Of a stretch of 64,000 nucleotides of DNA, positions 48,203-57,296 are shown in pieces. Origin of the DNA: Variovorax gracilis. GTDB lineage: Bacteria > Pseudomonadota > Gammaproteobacteria > Burkholderiales > Burkholderiaceae_C. Where the stretch lies: contig NZ_JASZYF010000006.1 of assembly GCF_030317115.1 (NCBI RefSeq), forward strand, positions 285,647 to 349,646, in the 5' to 3' direction. Made by a program: the position numbers and the translations under genes. The notes beneath the pieces were generated by a model, which saw only the letters and a list, made by a program, of their open reading frames with translations, was not told the origin of the DNA and did no database searches. The number at the start of each line of letters is the position of its first letter. Position 1 is the first letter of the stretch.

Positions 48203-48823
48203 ATGCTCCCCGCCCGAATCCTCCTCGTCGATGACCACGCCCTGTTCCGTTGCGGACTGCGCATGGTGCTCGCTTCAGGCATTCCCGACCTGGAGGTGGC
48301 CGAGGCGGCGTCGCTGGAGGACGCCATGCGCAGCACCATGGCCGATCCGGCGCTGGTGCTGCTGGATGTCCAGCTCCATGGGCTCAACGGCCTGGAAGGC
48401 ATCGCGCTGGTCAAGCGCAAGTGGCCGGCTGCCGTGGTGGTCATCCTGTCGTCCGACGCCGGCCCGCAGAACGTGCGGATGGCGCAGGAGCGCGGCGCGG
48501 CCGCCTTCGTCTCCAAGGCCGATTCGGCGGACAACATCCTCGCCATCATCGAGCAACTGCGCCAGGGGCTGCCGATTCTGTCGCCGGCCCACGCATCGGC
48601 GCCGGCCGGCGACGGCGATGCGTCCCGCCAGCTCCTCACGCCGCGTCAGTTCGAGGTGCTCGACCTGCTGTGCCAGGGCCTGCCCAACAAGGTGATCGGC
48701 CGCCGGCTCAACCTGTCGGAGAACACCGTGCGCGGCCACGTGCAGGCCGTGCTCGCGGCCCTGCAGGTGTCGAGCCGCTCGGAGGCGGGTTTCGCCGCGC
48801 GCCGCAGGGGTCTCGTCGCCTGA
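48203..48823 (+). CDS. LuxR-family (NarL-type) response regulator
   Basis: A 206-residue response regulator. The receiver domain (1-118) has the acidic pair ILLVDDHALFRCG and the phospho-acceptor Asp in VLLDVQLHGLNG, then Lys in AAFVSKADS; the C-terminal LuxR HTH reads LTPRQFEVLDLLCQGLPNKV and IGRRLNLSENTVRGHVQAVL. The start MLPARILLVDD is at 48203. It ends with a TGATG overlap into the hybrid kinase, so the two are a coupled two-component pair. Targets unknown. Confidence 0.93.
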   Translation: MLPARILLVDDHALFRCGLRMVLASGIPDLEVAEAASLEDAMRSTMADPALVLLDVQLHGLNGLEGIALVKRKWPAAVVVILSSDAGPQNVRMAQERGAAAFVSKADSADNILAIIEQLRQGLPILSPAHASAPAGDGDASRQLLTPRQFEVLDLLCQGLPNKVIGRRLNLSENTVRGHVQAVLAALQVSSRSEAGFAARRRGLVA

Positions 48824-50631
48824 TGAAGAATCCATTGCGCCTGGCCGATGGGCGCACTCTTGTCGAGCAATTGCGGTTGCAGCTCGGCAACATCGGAAGC
48901 TCGGTGGTTCCGACCATCCTGGTCGCGCTGATCCTGGTGTGGGTGCTGTCCAACGAGCACAACGCCCTGGCGCTGCGCTCGTGGGCCGGCGCCGTGATCC
49001 TGATGAAGCTCTACCTGGCGCGGGACGCGCGCCGCATCCTGTCGTCGGAGATCTCGTTCTGTCGCGCGCGCACGCTCGTGTGGCGGCAGATCGCGCTGAA
49101 CGCCATCGACGCCGCCATCTGGGGCGCGCTCGCGTGGGTCACGCTGGGCACCACCACCGTCGCCGGCAGCATCCTCGTCGTGGCCGTGCTGGCGGGCGTG
49201 GCCGGAAGCTCCATGTCGTCGCTGGCGCCGGTGCTGCCGGTATTCATCGCGTTCGGCGCGGTCGAGCTGGTCGTGCTCGCGACCAAGCTGTGGACCCTTG
49301 GCGACCCTGCCTACAACGCGCTGGGCGTGGCCGGCGCGCTGTACGTCGTCACGCTCCTGGGGCAGGCCCGCAACAGCGCGCGGGCGGCGCGCGCGGCCAT
49401 CGACCTGCGCTTCGAGAACGTCGAGCTTATCGAGCGCCTGCGCGTGGAAACCGGGCATGCGCAAGCGGCCCACCAGAAGGCCGAGGAAGCCAACCTCGCC
49501 AAGTCCAGGTTCCTCGCCGCGGCCAGCCACGACCTGCGCCAACCGATCCATGCGCAGGGCCTGTTCCTGGAGGTGCTGGCGCGCAGCAAGCTGTCGGCCG
49601 CGCAATACGACGCGCTCGCCAATGCCCGTGCCACCTGGCAGGCGTCCGCCGAGATGCTCGACACGCTGCTCGACTTCTCGCGCATCGAGGCCGGCGTGGT
49701 CGAGCCGCAGATGCAGGACTTCCATCTGCAGCCGCTGCTCAACAAGATCGAGAACGAACTTGCGCCGCAGGCCGACGCCAAGGGCATCGTCTATCGCTCG
49801 CGCGAAACGCACGTGGCGGTGCGCTCCGATCCCGCGCTGGTGGCGCTGATCCTTCGCAACCTGGTCTCGAACGCCATCCGCTACACCGAGACCGGCGGTG
49901 TGCTCGTGGCGTGCCGGGCGCGCGGCAACGCGATGCAGCTCGAAGTGTGGGACACGGGCATCGGCATCGAGCCCGCGCAGCACGAGGACATCTTTCGCGA
50001 GTTTCATCAGCTCGGCAATGCGGAGCGCGATCGCCGCAAGGGCCTGGGGCTGGGCCTGGCGATTGCGCAGGGACTGGCGCGCGCGCTGGGCCATGAGCTG
50101 ACGCTCGTCTCGCAGCCGCGGCGCGGCAGTGTCTTCCGCCTGAGCTTGCCCGTCGCGCAGATGGGCGTCGCCACCGGCGGGCTCGAAGCCGCGCCGGGGC
50201 ACGCGCGGGTCTTCGACGTGCGCGTATTGGTCATCGACGACGACGAGGCCGTGCGCGCCGGCATGCGCCAGTTGCTCAGCGCCTGGGGCTGCGTGTGCGA
50301 CGTCGCCGATTCCATCGAGGAGGCACAGGCGCTGGCGCGGGCCCATCGGCCGGGGCTGGTCATCAGCGACTACCGGCTGCGCGAGCTGCGCACAGGCGCG
50401 GAGGCCATCGCCGCCTTGCGCGCGGAGTTCGGCAAGAAGCTGCCGGCGCTGCTGATCACCGGCGACACGGCGCCGCAGCGCTTGCGCGAAGCGCGGGCAA
50501 CCGGTGTGCCGCTGCTGCACAAGCCGGTGTCGCCCAATCAGCTCTACCACGGGCTGATGTGCGTGCTGAATGAGGTCGAGATCGATTCGTCGTTCGCGCT
50601 GCTGGAAGCGGCGCCGGTTCCGGCCAGCTAG
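48823..50631 (+). CDS. Hybrid sensor histidine kinase, partner of the LuxR regulator
   Basis: A 602-residue membrane kinase. About five or six transmembrane segments (29-180) replace a classical sensor domain. A coiled coil leads to the H-box FLAAASHDLRQPIHAQG with His236. ATPase motifs are LVSNAIRYTETGG and KGLGLGLAIAQGLARALG. A C-terminal receiver (from about 464, VRVLVIDDDEAVRAGMRQLL) has Asp in LVISDYRLRELRTG. Same HDLRQP type and layout as the kinase at 28462-30243. The start overlaps the regulator stop by 1 nt. Confidence 0.93.
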   Translation: MKNPLRLADGRTLVEQLRLQLGNIGSSVVPTILVALILVWVLSNEHNALALRSWAGAVILMKLYLARDARRILSSEISFCRARTLVWRQIALNAIDAAIWGALAWVTLGTTTVAGSILVVAVLAGVAGSSMSSLAPVLPVFIAFGAVELVVLATKLWTLGDPAYNALGVAGALYVVTLLGQARNSARAARAAIDLRFENVELIERLRVETGHAQAAHQKAEEANLAKSRFLAAASHDLRQPIHAQGLFLEVLARSKLSAAQYDALANARATWQASAEMLDTLLDFSRIEAGVVEPQMQDFHLQPLLNKIENELAPQADAKGIVYRSRETHVAVRSDPALVALILRNLVSNAIRYTETGGVLVACRARGNAMQLEVWDTGIGIEPAQHEDIFREFHQLGNAERDRRKGLGLGLAIAQGLARALGHELTLVSQPRRGSVFRLSLPVAQMGVATGGLEAAPGHARVFDVRVLVIDDDEAVRAGMRQLLSAWGCVCDVADSIEEAQALARAHRPGLVISDYRLRELRTGAEAIAALRAEFGKKLPALLITGDTAPQRLREARATGVPLLHKPVSPNQLYHGLMCVLNEVEIDSSFALLEAAPVPAS

Positions 50632-50633
50632 TT

Positions 50634-51617
50634 TCAGGCGAAGTGGTCGAAGGCGGCGAAGCGCTGCACCACGGGTGCGCCCTGTGCATCCATGATGCGC
50701 AGCCCTGCTTGCGCCTCGATGCGGCCGATGCGCGTCACCGTCGTGTTCGCCGCGCGGCCGGCCTGCTCGACGGCATTGCGGGCTGACTCGGGCGCCGTGA
50801 AAGCCAGCTCGTAGTCGTCGCCACCTGCCAGGGTGCAGGCGCGCCGGGCATCGCGATCCAGGCCTGCCGCTGCGCCGTTCGCGTGGGCCGACAGCGCCAG
50901 CCGGTCCGCGGCGGCATCGGCATCGAGTCGCGCCCCGACACCGCTCGCGCGCAGCACATGCCCCAGGTCGCCCACCAGCCCGTCGCTGACATCGACCGCA
51001 GACGACGCAATGCCGCGAAGTGCGAGCCCGAGCGCAACGCGGGGCGTAGGCTGCTCCATGCGCGCCCGCGCCAACTCGAACAACTCGGCGGGCAGCGCGA
51101 GGGTGCCGCGAAACACCTCCAGTGCCAGACGTGCATCGCCCAGCGTGCCACTGACCCAGACATCGTCGCCCGCCTTCGCGCCGGAGCGCAGCAAGGCACG
51201 CCCCGCGGGCACTTCCCCGAACACCGTGATGCAGATGTTGAGCGGCCCACGCGTCGTGTCGCCGCCCACCAGTTCGCAGCCATGCGCATCGGCGAGCGCG
51301 AAGAGGCCTCGCGAAAAACCTTCGAGCCAGGCCTCGTCCAGCGTCGGCAGCGACAGCGCGAGCGTGAACGCCAGCGGCTTCGCGCCGCAGGCCGCGAGGT
51401 CGCTGAGATTGACTGCCAGCGCCTTGTGCCCCAGCTTCGCGGGGTCGACGGTGGAGAGAAAGTGCCGCCCCTCGACCAGCATGTCCGACGACACCGCGAG
51501 CTGCATGCCTGCCGTGGGCGCCAGCAGTGCGCAGTCATCGCCCACGCCCAACGGCGAGCGCTGGGCGGGCCGCGTGAAGTAACGCGCGATCAGGTCGAAT
51601 TCGCCGGCGACGCTCAT
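50634..51617 (-). CDS. thiL: Thiamine-monophosphate kinase
   Basis: Phosphorylates thiamine monophosphate to thiamine pyrophosphate, the last step of the pathway. 327 residues with GVGDDCALLAP (about 25-35, metal-binding Asp), LAVNLSDLAACGAKPLAFTL, VGGDTTRGPLNICITVFGE and a late VDVSDGLVGDLGHVLRAS, all canonical. Start ATG 51617. Last of three co-oriented genes, 7 bp after the YbdK-type ligase. Confidence 0.95.
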   Translation of the reverse strand: MSVAGEFDLIARYFTRPAQRSPLGVGDDCALLAPTAGMQLAVSSDMLVEGRHFLSTVDPAKLGHKALAVNLSDLAACGAKPLAFTLALSLPTLDEAWLEGFSRGLFALADAHGCELVGGDTTRGPLNICITVFGEVPAGRALLRSGAKAGDDVWVSGTLGDARLALEVFRGTLALPAELFELARARMEQPTPRVALGLALRGIASSAVDVSDGLVGDLGHVLRASGVGARLDADAAADRLALSAHANGAAAGLDRDARRACTLAGGDDYELAFTAPESARNAVEQAGRAANTTVTRIGRIEAQAGLRIMDAQGAPVVQRFAAFDHFA

Positions 51618-51624
51618 CGTGTCC

Positions 51625-52812
51625 TCACACCTCCGCGCTGCGGAAGCGCAGCGCCGCCTGGCGCACCACTTCGGCCAGCAGGCGCTCCTTGCCCTGCCGC
51701 TCGCGCAGCCAGCGCGCGTCGTTGCGGTTGGCCTCGACACTGGTGCGCAGCTCGGCGAGCGCCTGCGTGGCGTTGAGTGCCTCGCTGTGCCATTCGAGCT
51801 GCGTCATCGTCATGAGGATGTGGTCGCGCAGCGGCATGTGCTCGCCGCTGGCCGGGTCGACGTACAGCGCATCCAGCCCGAAGCGGCAGGCCTGGAAGCG
51901 GTTGTAGGTGTAGACGAGGTAGTCGTCCTCCGTTGGCGTGAAAGGCTGCTCCTGCAGGAACCAGGCCGCGAGCGACTGCACGTAGCCGGCCAGCGCGGCT
52001 GCGCGCTCGACGGTGAGCGGCGTGTCGAACACGCGGATCTCGATGGTGCCGAACTCGGGCTTGGGCCGGATGTCCCAGTAGAAATCCTTCATGCTGCGCA
52101 CGACGCCGGTGCGGGTCATGCGCATGAAGTAGTTCTCGAACTCCTTCCACGACAGGGTGAAAGGCGCGCGGCCCGACAGCGGAAACGCGAACACCGAGTT
52201 GAGCCGCGCCGAGTCGAACTGCGTGTCCTGCCCCTGCACGAAGGGCGAGGAGGCCGACAGCGCGATGAAGTGGGGGATGTAGCGCGACATGCGGTGCAGC
52301 ATCAGCAAGGCCGCATCCGCATCGGGGCAGCCGATGTGCACGTGCTGCCCGAAGATGGTGAACTGCTTCGACAGGTAGCCGTAGAGCTCCGACAGCTCGC
52401 GAAAGCGCGGCTTGTCGTAGATGCGCCGCTCGTGCCACTGCTGGAAGGCGTGCGTACCGCCGCCGACCACTGCGATGTTGAGCTTGTCGGCGTTCTTCAC
52501 GAGCGCATCGCGAATCGGCGTGAGCTGCGCGATCACGTCCTGTGCCGAGTGGCACACGTCGGTCGAGATCTCGATCATGCTCGAGGTCATCTCGGGCACC
52601 ACGCTGCCGGGCAGGGGTGTCTGCGCCATCAGCCGCAGCATGTCCTCGGCATAGGGCGCGAGGTCGTAGTCGTGGGTGTTGACAAGCTGCAGTTCCAGCT
52701 CGACGCCGAGCGAAAGCGCCACGGACTTGTTGAAGCGCTCCAGAGGCACGATGCGGCTCGCCGGCGTCGAAGGCGAGCCGTCGGGTTGCAGGTCGATCAT
52801 TCGAGTGCTCAT
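51625..52812 (-). CDS. ybdK: YbdK-type carboxylate-amine ligase (glutamate-cysteine ligase family 2)
   Basis: A 395-residue GCS2 fold protein ([20 protein letters not shown] at the start, [43 protein letters not shown]). E. coli YbdK has weak glutamate-cysteine ligase activity but no known physiological role. The start is ATG 52812, overlapping the antiporter stop (ATGA). It is flanked by the antiporter and thiL. Whether it makes gamma-glutamyl peptides in vivo is unknown. Confidence 0.9.
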   Translation of the reverse strand: MSTRMIDLQPDGSPSTPASRIVPLERFNKSVALSLGVELELQLVNTHDYDLAPYAEDMLRLMAQTPLPGSVVPEMTSSMIEISTDVCHSAQDVIAQLTPIRDALVKNADKLNIAVVGGGTHAFQQWHERRIYDKPRFRELSELYGYLSKQFTIFGQHVHIGCPDADAALLMLHRMSRYIPHFIALSASSPFVQGQDTQFDSARLNSVFAFPLSGRAPFTLSWKEFENYFMRMTRTGVVRSMKDFYWDIRPKPEFGTIEIRVFDTPLTVERAAALAGYVQSLAAWFLQEQPFTPTEDDYLVYTYNRFQACRFGLDALYVDPASGEHMPLRDHILMTMTQLEWHSEALNATQALAELRTSVEANRNDARWLRERQGKERLLAEVVRQAALRFRSAEV

Positions 52813-54077
52813 CGCTGCGTCTCCTCCGCCGAGCCGAATGCCTCCGGCATCCAGGGTCTGGAACTCTCGCCGGCGCCGTGGATGGCGACGGTGGCGATCA
52901 CCGCGCCGAGCACTTCCATGAGCAGGATGGCCGGCAGGGCGATCTGCGTGATCATCGCACCCAGCAGCGGCGAGGCGGTGACGAAAGCGGACGTGATCAG
53001 CATCGCGATCGACGACAGCGGCGACATGGCGCAACCGACCCAGAAGGCCTGCTTCCAGCTCGCTCCGCTGCCCGGATTGGCAATGGCGATGCCCGCCACC
53101 TTGGCGATGGCGCGCACGCCGATCACTGTCAGCACCACGCTGGCGACCGGCAGGCTCCAGTCGGCCTGCGCAGCCACGACCGAGACCAGCACGAACATCA
53201 GCATCGTCAACAGCGAAGCCGCGGTCCCGAGCTGGCGCGGCCAGGCCCACGGCTTGGGGTTCAGCGCCTTGAGCAGCACGCCTCCGATCAGCGCCGCGAG
53301 CGGTGCCGAGCCGCCGAAGTGCGCTGCGAGCGCGGCGCCGGCGGCAATGATGGCCAGCAGCAGGATGGACGTGTTCTCGCTGGTCGGGCTCATCACGCGC
53401 AAGGCCGAGCGCAGCGACAGCGCCATCAGCGCCCCCACCACGAAAGACATGCCGAGCACCACGGCGACCGGGTAGAGCTTGTCGAACACGCCCAGGGGTG
53501 CGCGCTCGATCAGCCCGGCCTGCGCATAGCCCAGTGCGAGTGCATAGAAGGTGTTGAGCGTGGCGAGCGTCATCGCGCGCTCGGTCACCGGGCCCGAGGC
53601 GCGAGTGTCGATGACGACGCGGCTCAGCACCGCGGGCGAGGCGACGATCGCCATCAGCGCGATCGGGTTGGCCACCGGATCGGGAATGCCCAGCCAGTGC
53701 AGCGCCCAGAACACCGCGAAATAGGTGAGCGTGGCTTCGAGCAGGCTTTGCACCAGCACCATCGGGTTGTGGCGGAACCAGCGCAGCGGCAACCGGCCGC
53801 CCGACTCGAAGAGCACGATCGCGACCCCCAGTTCGACCAGGAAGAGGCTGATGCCTTGCAGCGGCCAGATCGCGCCCTCGAAGCCGGCGAAGCCGACCAC
53901 GGTGCCGACGATCGAATAGCCGACCACCTTGGGCAGCCCCATGTAGCGTCGCACCAGGTGGCCGGAAGCCGCCGCGGCCGCCAGCAGCAGCGACCAGAGC
54001 ACGGTCGGCAATCCCGCCGAGGGTCGTACCCAGTCGGCCCAGAAGCCCAGCAGATCATTGGGAAGGAAGGATGTCAT
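52809..54077 (-). CDS. Cation:proton antiporter (CPA2-type)
   Basis: A 422-residue membrane protein with about 12 helices. The CPA2 core has [38 protein letters not shown] and [20 protein letters not shown]. It lacks the C-terminal RCK/TrkA-N domain of KefB/KefC. The start at 54077 ([11 protein letters not shown]) is preferred; an extra 12 residues are possible. It is the first gene of the antiporter - YbdK - thiL operon and overlaps YbdK by 4 nt. Ion specificity (Na+ or K+) unknown. Confidence 0.88.
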   Translation of the reverse strand: MTSFLPNDLLGFWADWVRPSAGLPTVLWSLLLAAAAASGHLVRRYMGLPKVVGYSIVGTVVGFAGFEGAIWPLQGISLFLVELGVAIVLFESGGRLPLRWFRHNPMVLVQSLLEATLTYFAVFWALHWLGIPDPVANPIALMAIVASPAVLSRVVIDTRASGPVTERAMTLATLNTFYALALGYAQAGLIERAPLGVFDKLYPVAVVLGMSFVVGALMALSLRSALRVMSPTSENTSILLLAIIAAGAALAAHFGGSAPLAALIGGVLLKALNPKPWAWPRQLGTAASLLTMLMFVLVSVVAAQADWSLPVASVVLTVIGVRAIAKVAGIAIANPGSGASWKQAFWVGCAMSPLSSIAMLITSAFVTASPLLGAMITQIALPAILLMEVLGAVIATVAIHGAGESSRPWMPEAFGSAEETQR

Positions 54078-54161
54078 CAGGAAACAGATTCGAACAAATT
54101 CGGGCCCGGCCAATCTTCCAGAGCGCGCAAGGCGTTCATGGTTCGAAGGGAAAAAGCGGGC

Positions 54162-54557
54162 TCAGTGCAGCACGCGCGAGGAGGGCATGCCTCCCGCGTC
54201 GGCTTCCAGCACGAACATGGCAATCGGAACGTCGAAGCGTTGGCCGTGTTCGGTCACCACGAAGAAGCTGCCGTGCATGGTACCGCTCGGCGCCTGCAGG
54301 CGACAGCCGCTGGTGTAGCGGAACGATTCTCCGGGCGCCAGCAGCGGCTGCTGGCCGATCACGCCGAGGCCGTTGACCTCCTGCGTGTGCCCGGAGGCAT
54401 CGTTGATGATCCAGTGCCGGGCGATCAGCTGTGCCGCCACCTTGCCGATGTTGGTGACGGTCACCGCGTAGGCAAAGGTATAGACGCGGTCCTCGGCGGA
54501 GGACTGCTCGGGCAGGAACCGGGGCTCGACCTGCACGGTCATCGGAATGCTGGTCAT
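54162..54557 (-). CDS. apaG: ApaG (Co2+/Mg2+ efflux-associated, DUF525)
   Basis: A 131-residue immunoglobulin-fold protein of the ApaG family. VEPRFLPEQSSAEDRVYTFA, then IINDASGHTQEVNGLGVIGQ and the end PSGTMHGSFFVV. ApaG is annotated as Co2+/Mg2+ related, but its biochemical role is not firmly established. Start ATG 54557; the ORF extension upstream lies in rpe antisense. It is divergent from rpe with 44 bp between them. Confidence 0.92.
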   Translation of the reverse strand: MTSIPMTVQVEPRFLPEQSSAEDRVYTFAYAVTVTNIGKVAAQLIARHWIINDASGHTQEVNGLGVIGQQPLLAPGESFRYTSGCRLQAPSGTMHGSFFVVTEHGQRFDVPIAMFVLEADAGGMPSSRVLH

Positions 54558-54601
54558 CGCAGGGATGGTAGTCCATCGCCTGCCTGCGACAATCGGGCCC
54601 C

Positions 54602-55297
54602 ATGAGCAGCCCATTCCGTATTGCCCCTTCCATCCTTTCTGCCGACTTCGCGCGCCTTGGCGCCGAGGTGAGCGACGTGATCGCGGCCGGCGCCGACTGG
54701 ATCCATTTCGACGTCATGGACAACCACTACGTGCCGAACCTCACGTTCGGTCCGATGGTCTGCCAGGCCCTCAAGCCGCACGCGAAGAAGCCCGACGGCA
54801 CGCCCGTGCCCATCGACGTGCACCTGATGATCCAGCCGGTCGACGCGCTGGCGGCGGCTTTCGCGCAAGCGGGCGCCGACTACATCAGCTTCCACCCCGA
54901 CGCTTCGCCGCACATGCACCGCAGCATCCAAGCCATCAAGGCCGCGGGCTGCAAGGCGGGTCTGGTCTTCAACCCCGGTACCGGACTCGAGGCGCTCGAC
55001 TGGGTGATCGACGAGATCGATCTCATCCTCATCATGAGCGTGAACCCCGGTTTCGGCGGCCAAAGCTTCATCGATTCGGCGCTGCGGAAGATCGAACTCG
55101 CGCGCAAACGCATCGAAGAAACCGGACGCGACATCCGGCTCGAAGTGGATGGCGGCATCAAGATCGACAACATCGCACGCGTTGCCAGCGCCGGTGCCGA
55201 CACCTTCGTTGCCGGCAGCGCGATCTTCAATGCCAAGGACTATGCGAGCGTTGTGACTGCGATGCGCGAGCAACTCGACGCCTCGCTCAACGCTTGA
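54602..55297 (+). CDS. rpe: Ribulose-phosphate 3-epimerase
   Basis: Interconverts ribulose 5-phosphate and xylulose 5-phosphate in the pentose phosphate pathway. A 231-residue TIM barrel with [36 protein letters not shown] (metal His and Asp), [21 protein letters not shown] and [11 protein letters not shown] (catalytic Asp). Start ATG 54602. Its 3' end overlaps a convergent small gene by 11 bp. Confidence 0.96.
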   Translation: MSSPFRIAPSILSADFARLGAEVSDVIAAGADWIHFDVMDNHYVPNLTFGPMVCQALKPHAKKPDGTPVPIDVHLMIQPVDALAAAFAQAGADYISFHPDASPHMHRSIQAIKAAGCKAGLVFNPGTGLEALDWVIDEIDLILIMSVNPGFGGQSFIDSALRKIELARKRIEETGRDIRLEVDGGIKIDNIARVASAGADTFVAGSAIFNAKDYASVVTAMREQLDASLNA

Positions 55298-55550
55298 CCT
55301 TGTCGTTGTAGACGCGGTCCGCCTCCGGGCCGCGATCCGTGTCGACCACCCCGCGCTCGACATCATTGAAAGCCTGGCGGCCCACGCGAGGCGCCGTGCC
55401 GTCCTGGTTCCGCTGGCTGTCCGAAGACTGATCGTGCTCGTGCGGAAGACGGGGCGCGGATTCGCCGCCCTGCTCGACCTTGGTCTTGCCGCCGCCCGCG
55501 TCCTTGAGTGAATCGGTCTTCGCGGGGTCCGGGGTCTTGCTGGTGGCCAT
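55287..55550 (-). CDS. Hydrophilic hypothetical protein
   Basis: An 87-residue, highly charged, probably unstructured protein ([20 protein letters not shown] at the start, [15 protein letters not shown] in the middle, [18 protein letters not shown] at the end) with no hydrophobic segment. The ATG at 55550 has GGAG 7 bp upstream, preferred to one 6 codons earlier. It resembles hydrophilin-like or stress-associated small proteins of Burkholderiales. Its C-terminal codons overlap rpe. Confidence 0.65.
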   Translation of the reverse strand: MATSKTPDPAKTDSLKDAGGGKTKVEQGGESAPRLPHEHDQSSDSQRNQDGTAPRVGRQAFNDVERGVVDTDRGPEADRVYNDKVKR

Positions 55551-55631
55551 GGCTTGCTCCTGTGTCATGCCCCGTGTTGTCTCATGCCATGGAGGCAAAC
55601 ACGGTAGGACCGGCCTACGCCGCGTTGTAGG

Positions 55632-56639
55632 ATGGCCGACGAGATGACAGCCCCCCGCACCGAGCCTGCCGCCAACGACACCCTTCGCATCCACGGCTTC
55701 TCGGCCCTGCAGCCCGGGCCGCGACTGATCGTGCTGGGCGGCGTGCATGGCGACGAGACCTGCGGCACTGTCGGCATCGAGCGCGTGGTGGCCGGGCTCG
55801 ATTCGGGCGCACTGCAATTGCTGCGCGGGCAACTGACCATGGTGCCCGTCGCGAACCCGCTCGCACGGCGCCTGCTGCGGCGCGAGGGCGAGCGCAACCT
55901 CAACCGCCTGTTCCGTCCGACCCGGCCGGGCGACGAACCGGCCGATTACGAGGCCCGCATCACCAACCTCCTGTGCCCGCTGCTCGACCGGCACGAGGTG
56001 CTGCTCGACCTGCATTCGTTCCAGAGCGAGGGCGAGGCCTTCGCGATGATCGGGCCGCGCGACAACACCGGCACGCTCGAACCCTTCGCGCGCGCCTTCG
56101 AGGAAGGCCAGCTCGCGTTGCACCTCGGCACCTCGCGCGTCGTCGAAGGCTGGCTCGACATCTATGCCGCGGGGCTCGCGCAGCGCGCGGGCGGGCAAGC
56201 GGCGGACGATGCGGCGCTCGCCTTCGGCTGGGGCACCAACGAATACATGCGCAGCCGCGGCGGCTACGGCGTCACGCTCGAATGCGGACAGCACGGGGAC
56301 CCGGCCGCGCCCGATGTCGCGCACGCGGCCATCCTCACGACATTGCGGCTGCTGGGCATGATCGAGGTCGACTCCGCAGCCCGGCCACCCTCGCCGCCCG
56401 CGCTGCTGCGCCTGGTCAGCGTGACCGACCGCGATCACGAGGACGACCAGTTCGTGCGTGAGTGGGCGACCTTCGATCCGGTCGCCAGCGGCGAGCCCAT
56501 CGGCGTGCGCGAGGACGGCAGCGTGCTGCATGCCGACCGCGACGGGTTCATCGTGTTTCCGAATGCCGAGGCCCTGCCGGGCACCGAGTGGTTCTATTTC
56601 GCCGTGACCAGCGATCGCGATCTGGCGCGGCCGGGCTGA
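55632..56639 (+). CDS. Succinylglutamate desuccinylase/aspartoacylase family protein
   Basis: A 335-residue zinc hydrolase. Zinc ligands are His39 and Glu42 in GGVHGDETCG and His in LLDLHSFQSEGEAF; the catalytic Glu is in the GVTLECGQHGDP region. It is predicted to hydrolyse N-acyl amino acids; the substrate is not clear, since it has no ast operon around it. The start ATG 55632 is chosen; 55644 is possible. It is divergent from the hydrophilic gene. Confidence 0.85.
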   Translation: MADEMTAPRTEPAANDTLRIHGFSALQPGPRLIVLGGVHGDETCGTVGIERVVAGLDSGALQLLRGQLTMVPVANPLARRLLRREGERNLNRLFRPTRPGDEPADYEARITNLLCPLLDRHEVLLDLHSFQSEGEAFAMIGPRDNTGTLEPFARAFEEGQLALHLGTSRVVEGWLDIYAAGLAQRAGGQAADDAALAFGWGTNEYMRSRGGYGVTLECGQHGDPAAPDVAHAAILTTLRLLGMIEVDSAARPPSPPALLRLVSVTDRDHEDDQFVREWATFDPVASGEPIGVREDGSVLHADRDGFIVFPNAEALPGTEWFYFAVTSDRDLARPG

Positions 56640-56759
56640 TCGGGGCGCGTGGGGCAGATTGCTCCTACATCGTGCAACCCTTCGGCCTGACATTCATCTC
56701 GCGCGCGGCCTCCATGCTTGGTTGGATCGCTGTCAATCCAGGCAGGTAAAGGAGTTCTG

Positions 56760-57026
56760 ATGAATTCACAAGGTTTCGATGCGAACCCGACGGTCGCCGA
56801 TGAAGTGAGCGCCGTCGTGGACGATGCACAGGTCATCGCCAAGACGCTGCCGTCCAGAAGGGTCTCGCGGCCCACCCATACCCTGATGGACATCTGGGGC
56901 CATGGGGTCGACGCGACGCGCGACTTCGTGAACCGGGAGCCCATGCAGGCGGTGATGATCGCCGCGGCCGCGAGTTCACTGCTGACCATGGTGCTGACGC
57001 GGCGCGCCCGCGACTGGCATGCCTGA
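56760..57026 (+). CDS. DUF883 / ElaB-like membrane-anchored protein
   Basis: An 88-residue protein with a C-terminal membrane anchor (about 60-80, MQAVMIAAAASSLLTMVLT) after VDATRDFVNREP, a pattern typical of DUF883 (ElaB/YqjD) ribosome-binding C-tail anchored proteins. AAGGAG lies 5 bp before the ATG. It is followed directly by the next gene with no gap. Function: ElaB/YqjD associate with ribosomes in stationary phase; whether this one does is not known. Confidence 0.72.
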   Translation: MNSQGFDANPTVADEVSAVVDDAQVIAKTLPSRRVSRPTHTLMDIWGHGVDATRDFVNREPMQAVMIAAAASSLLTMVLTRRARDWHA

Positions 57027-57278
57027 ATGAACGCCATCGATCACGGTCAGCTCCAGGCCTTTGCGCATCGTGGATGGGCATTCCTGTGCGGCGCGCAGCC
57101 TGATGGACAGGGCAACTTCCTGCCGGTCGTGTTCTGCATGGGCTCGGCGCCCGGTCGGCAGACGGAGCTGCCGCGAGACACCGAGGCCTACGCGACCGAG
57201 GCAGAGGCGATGCGCCATGCCGAGCAACAGGCGGAGCGGTGGGTCCGCGAGCACGAGGACACCCGCGGGCAGGAGTGA
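57027..57278 (+). CDS. Small hypothetical protein
   Basis: An 83-residue protein (MNAIDHGQLQAFAHRGWAFL) with acidic, Ala-rich C-terminus (EAEAMRHAEQQAERWVREHE). It starts immediately after the stop of the DUF883-like gene (ATG 57027), so the two are one translational unit. The family is not recognised. Confidence 0.6.
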   Translation: MNAIDHGQLQAFAHRGWAFLCGAQPDGQGNFLPVVFCMGSAPGRQTELPRDTEAYATEAEAMRHAEQQAERWVREHEDTRGQE

Positions 57279-57296
57279 AGGGCCTTCGACGCCCGG

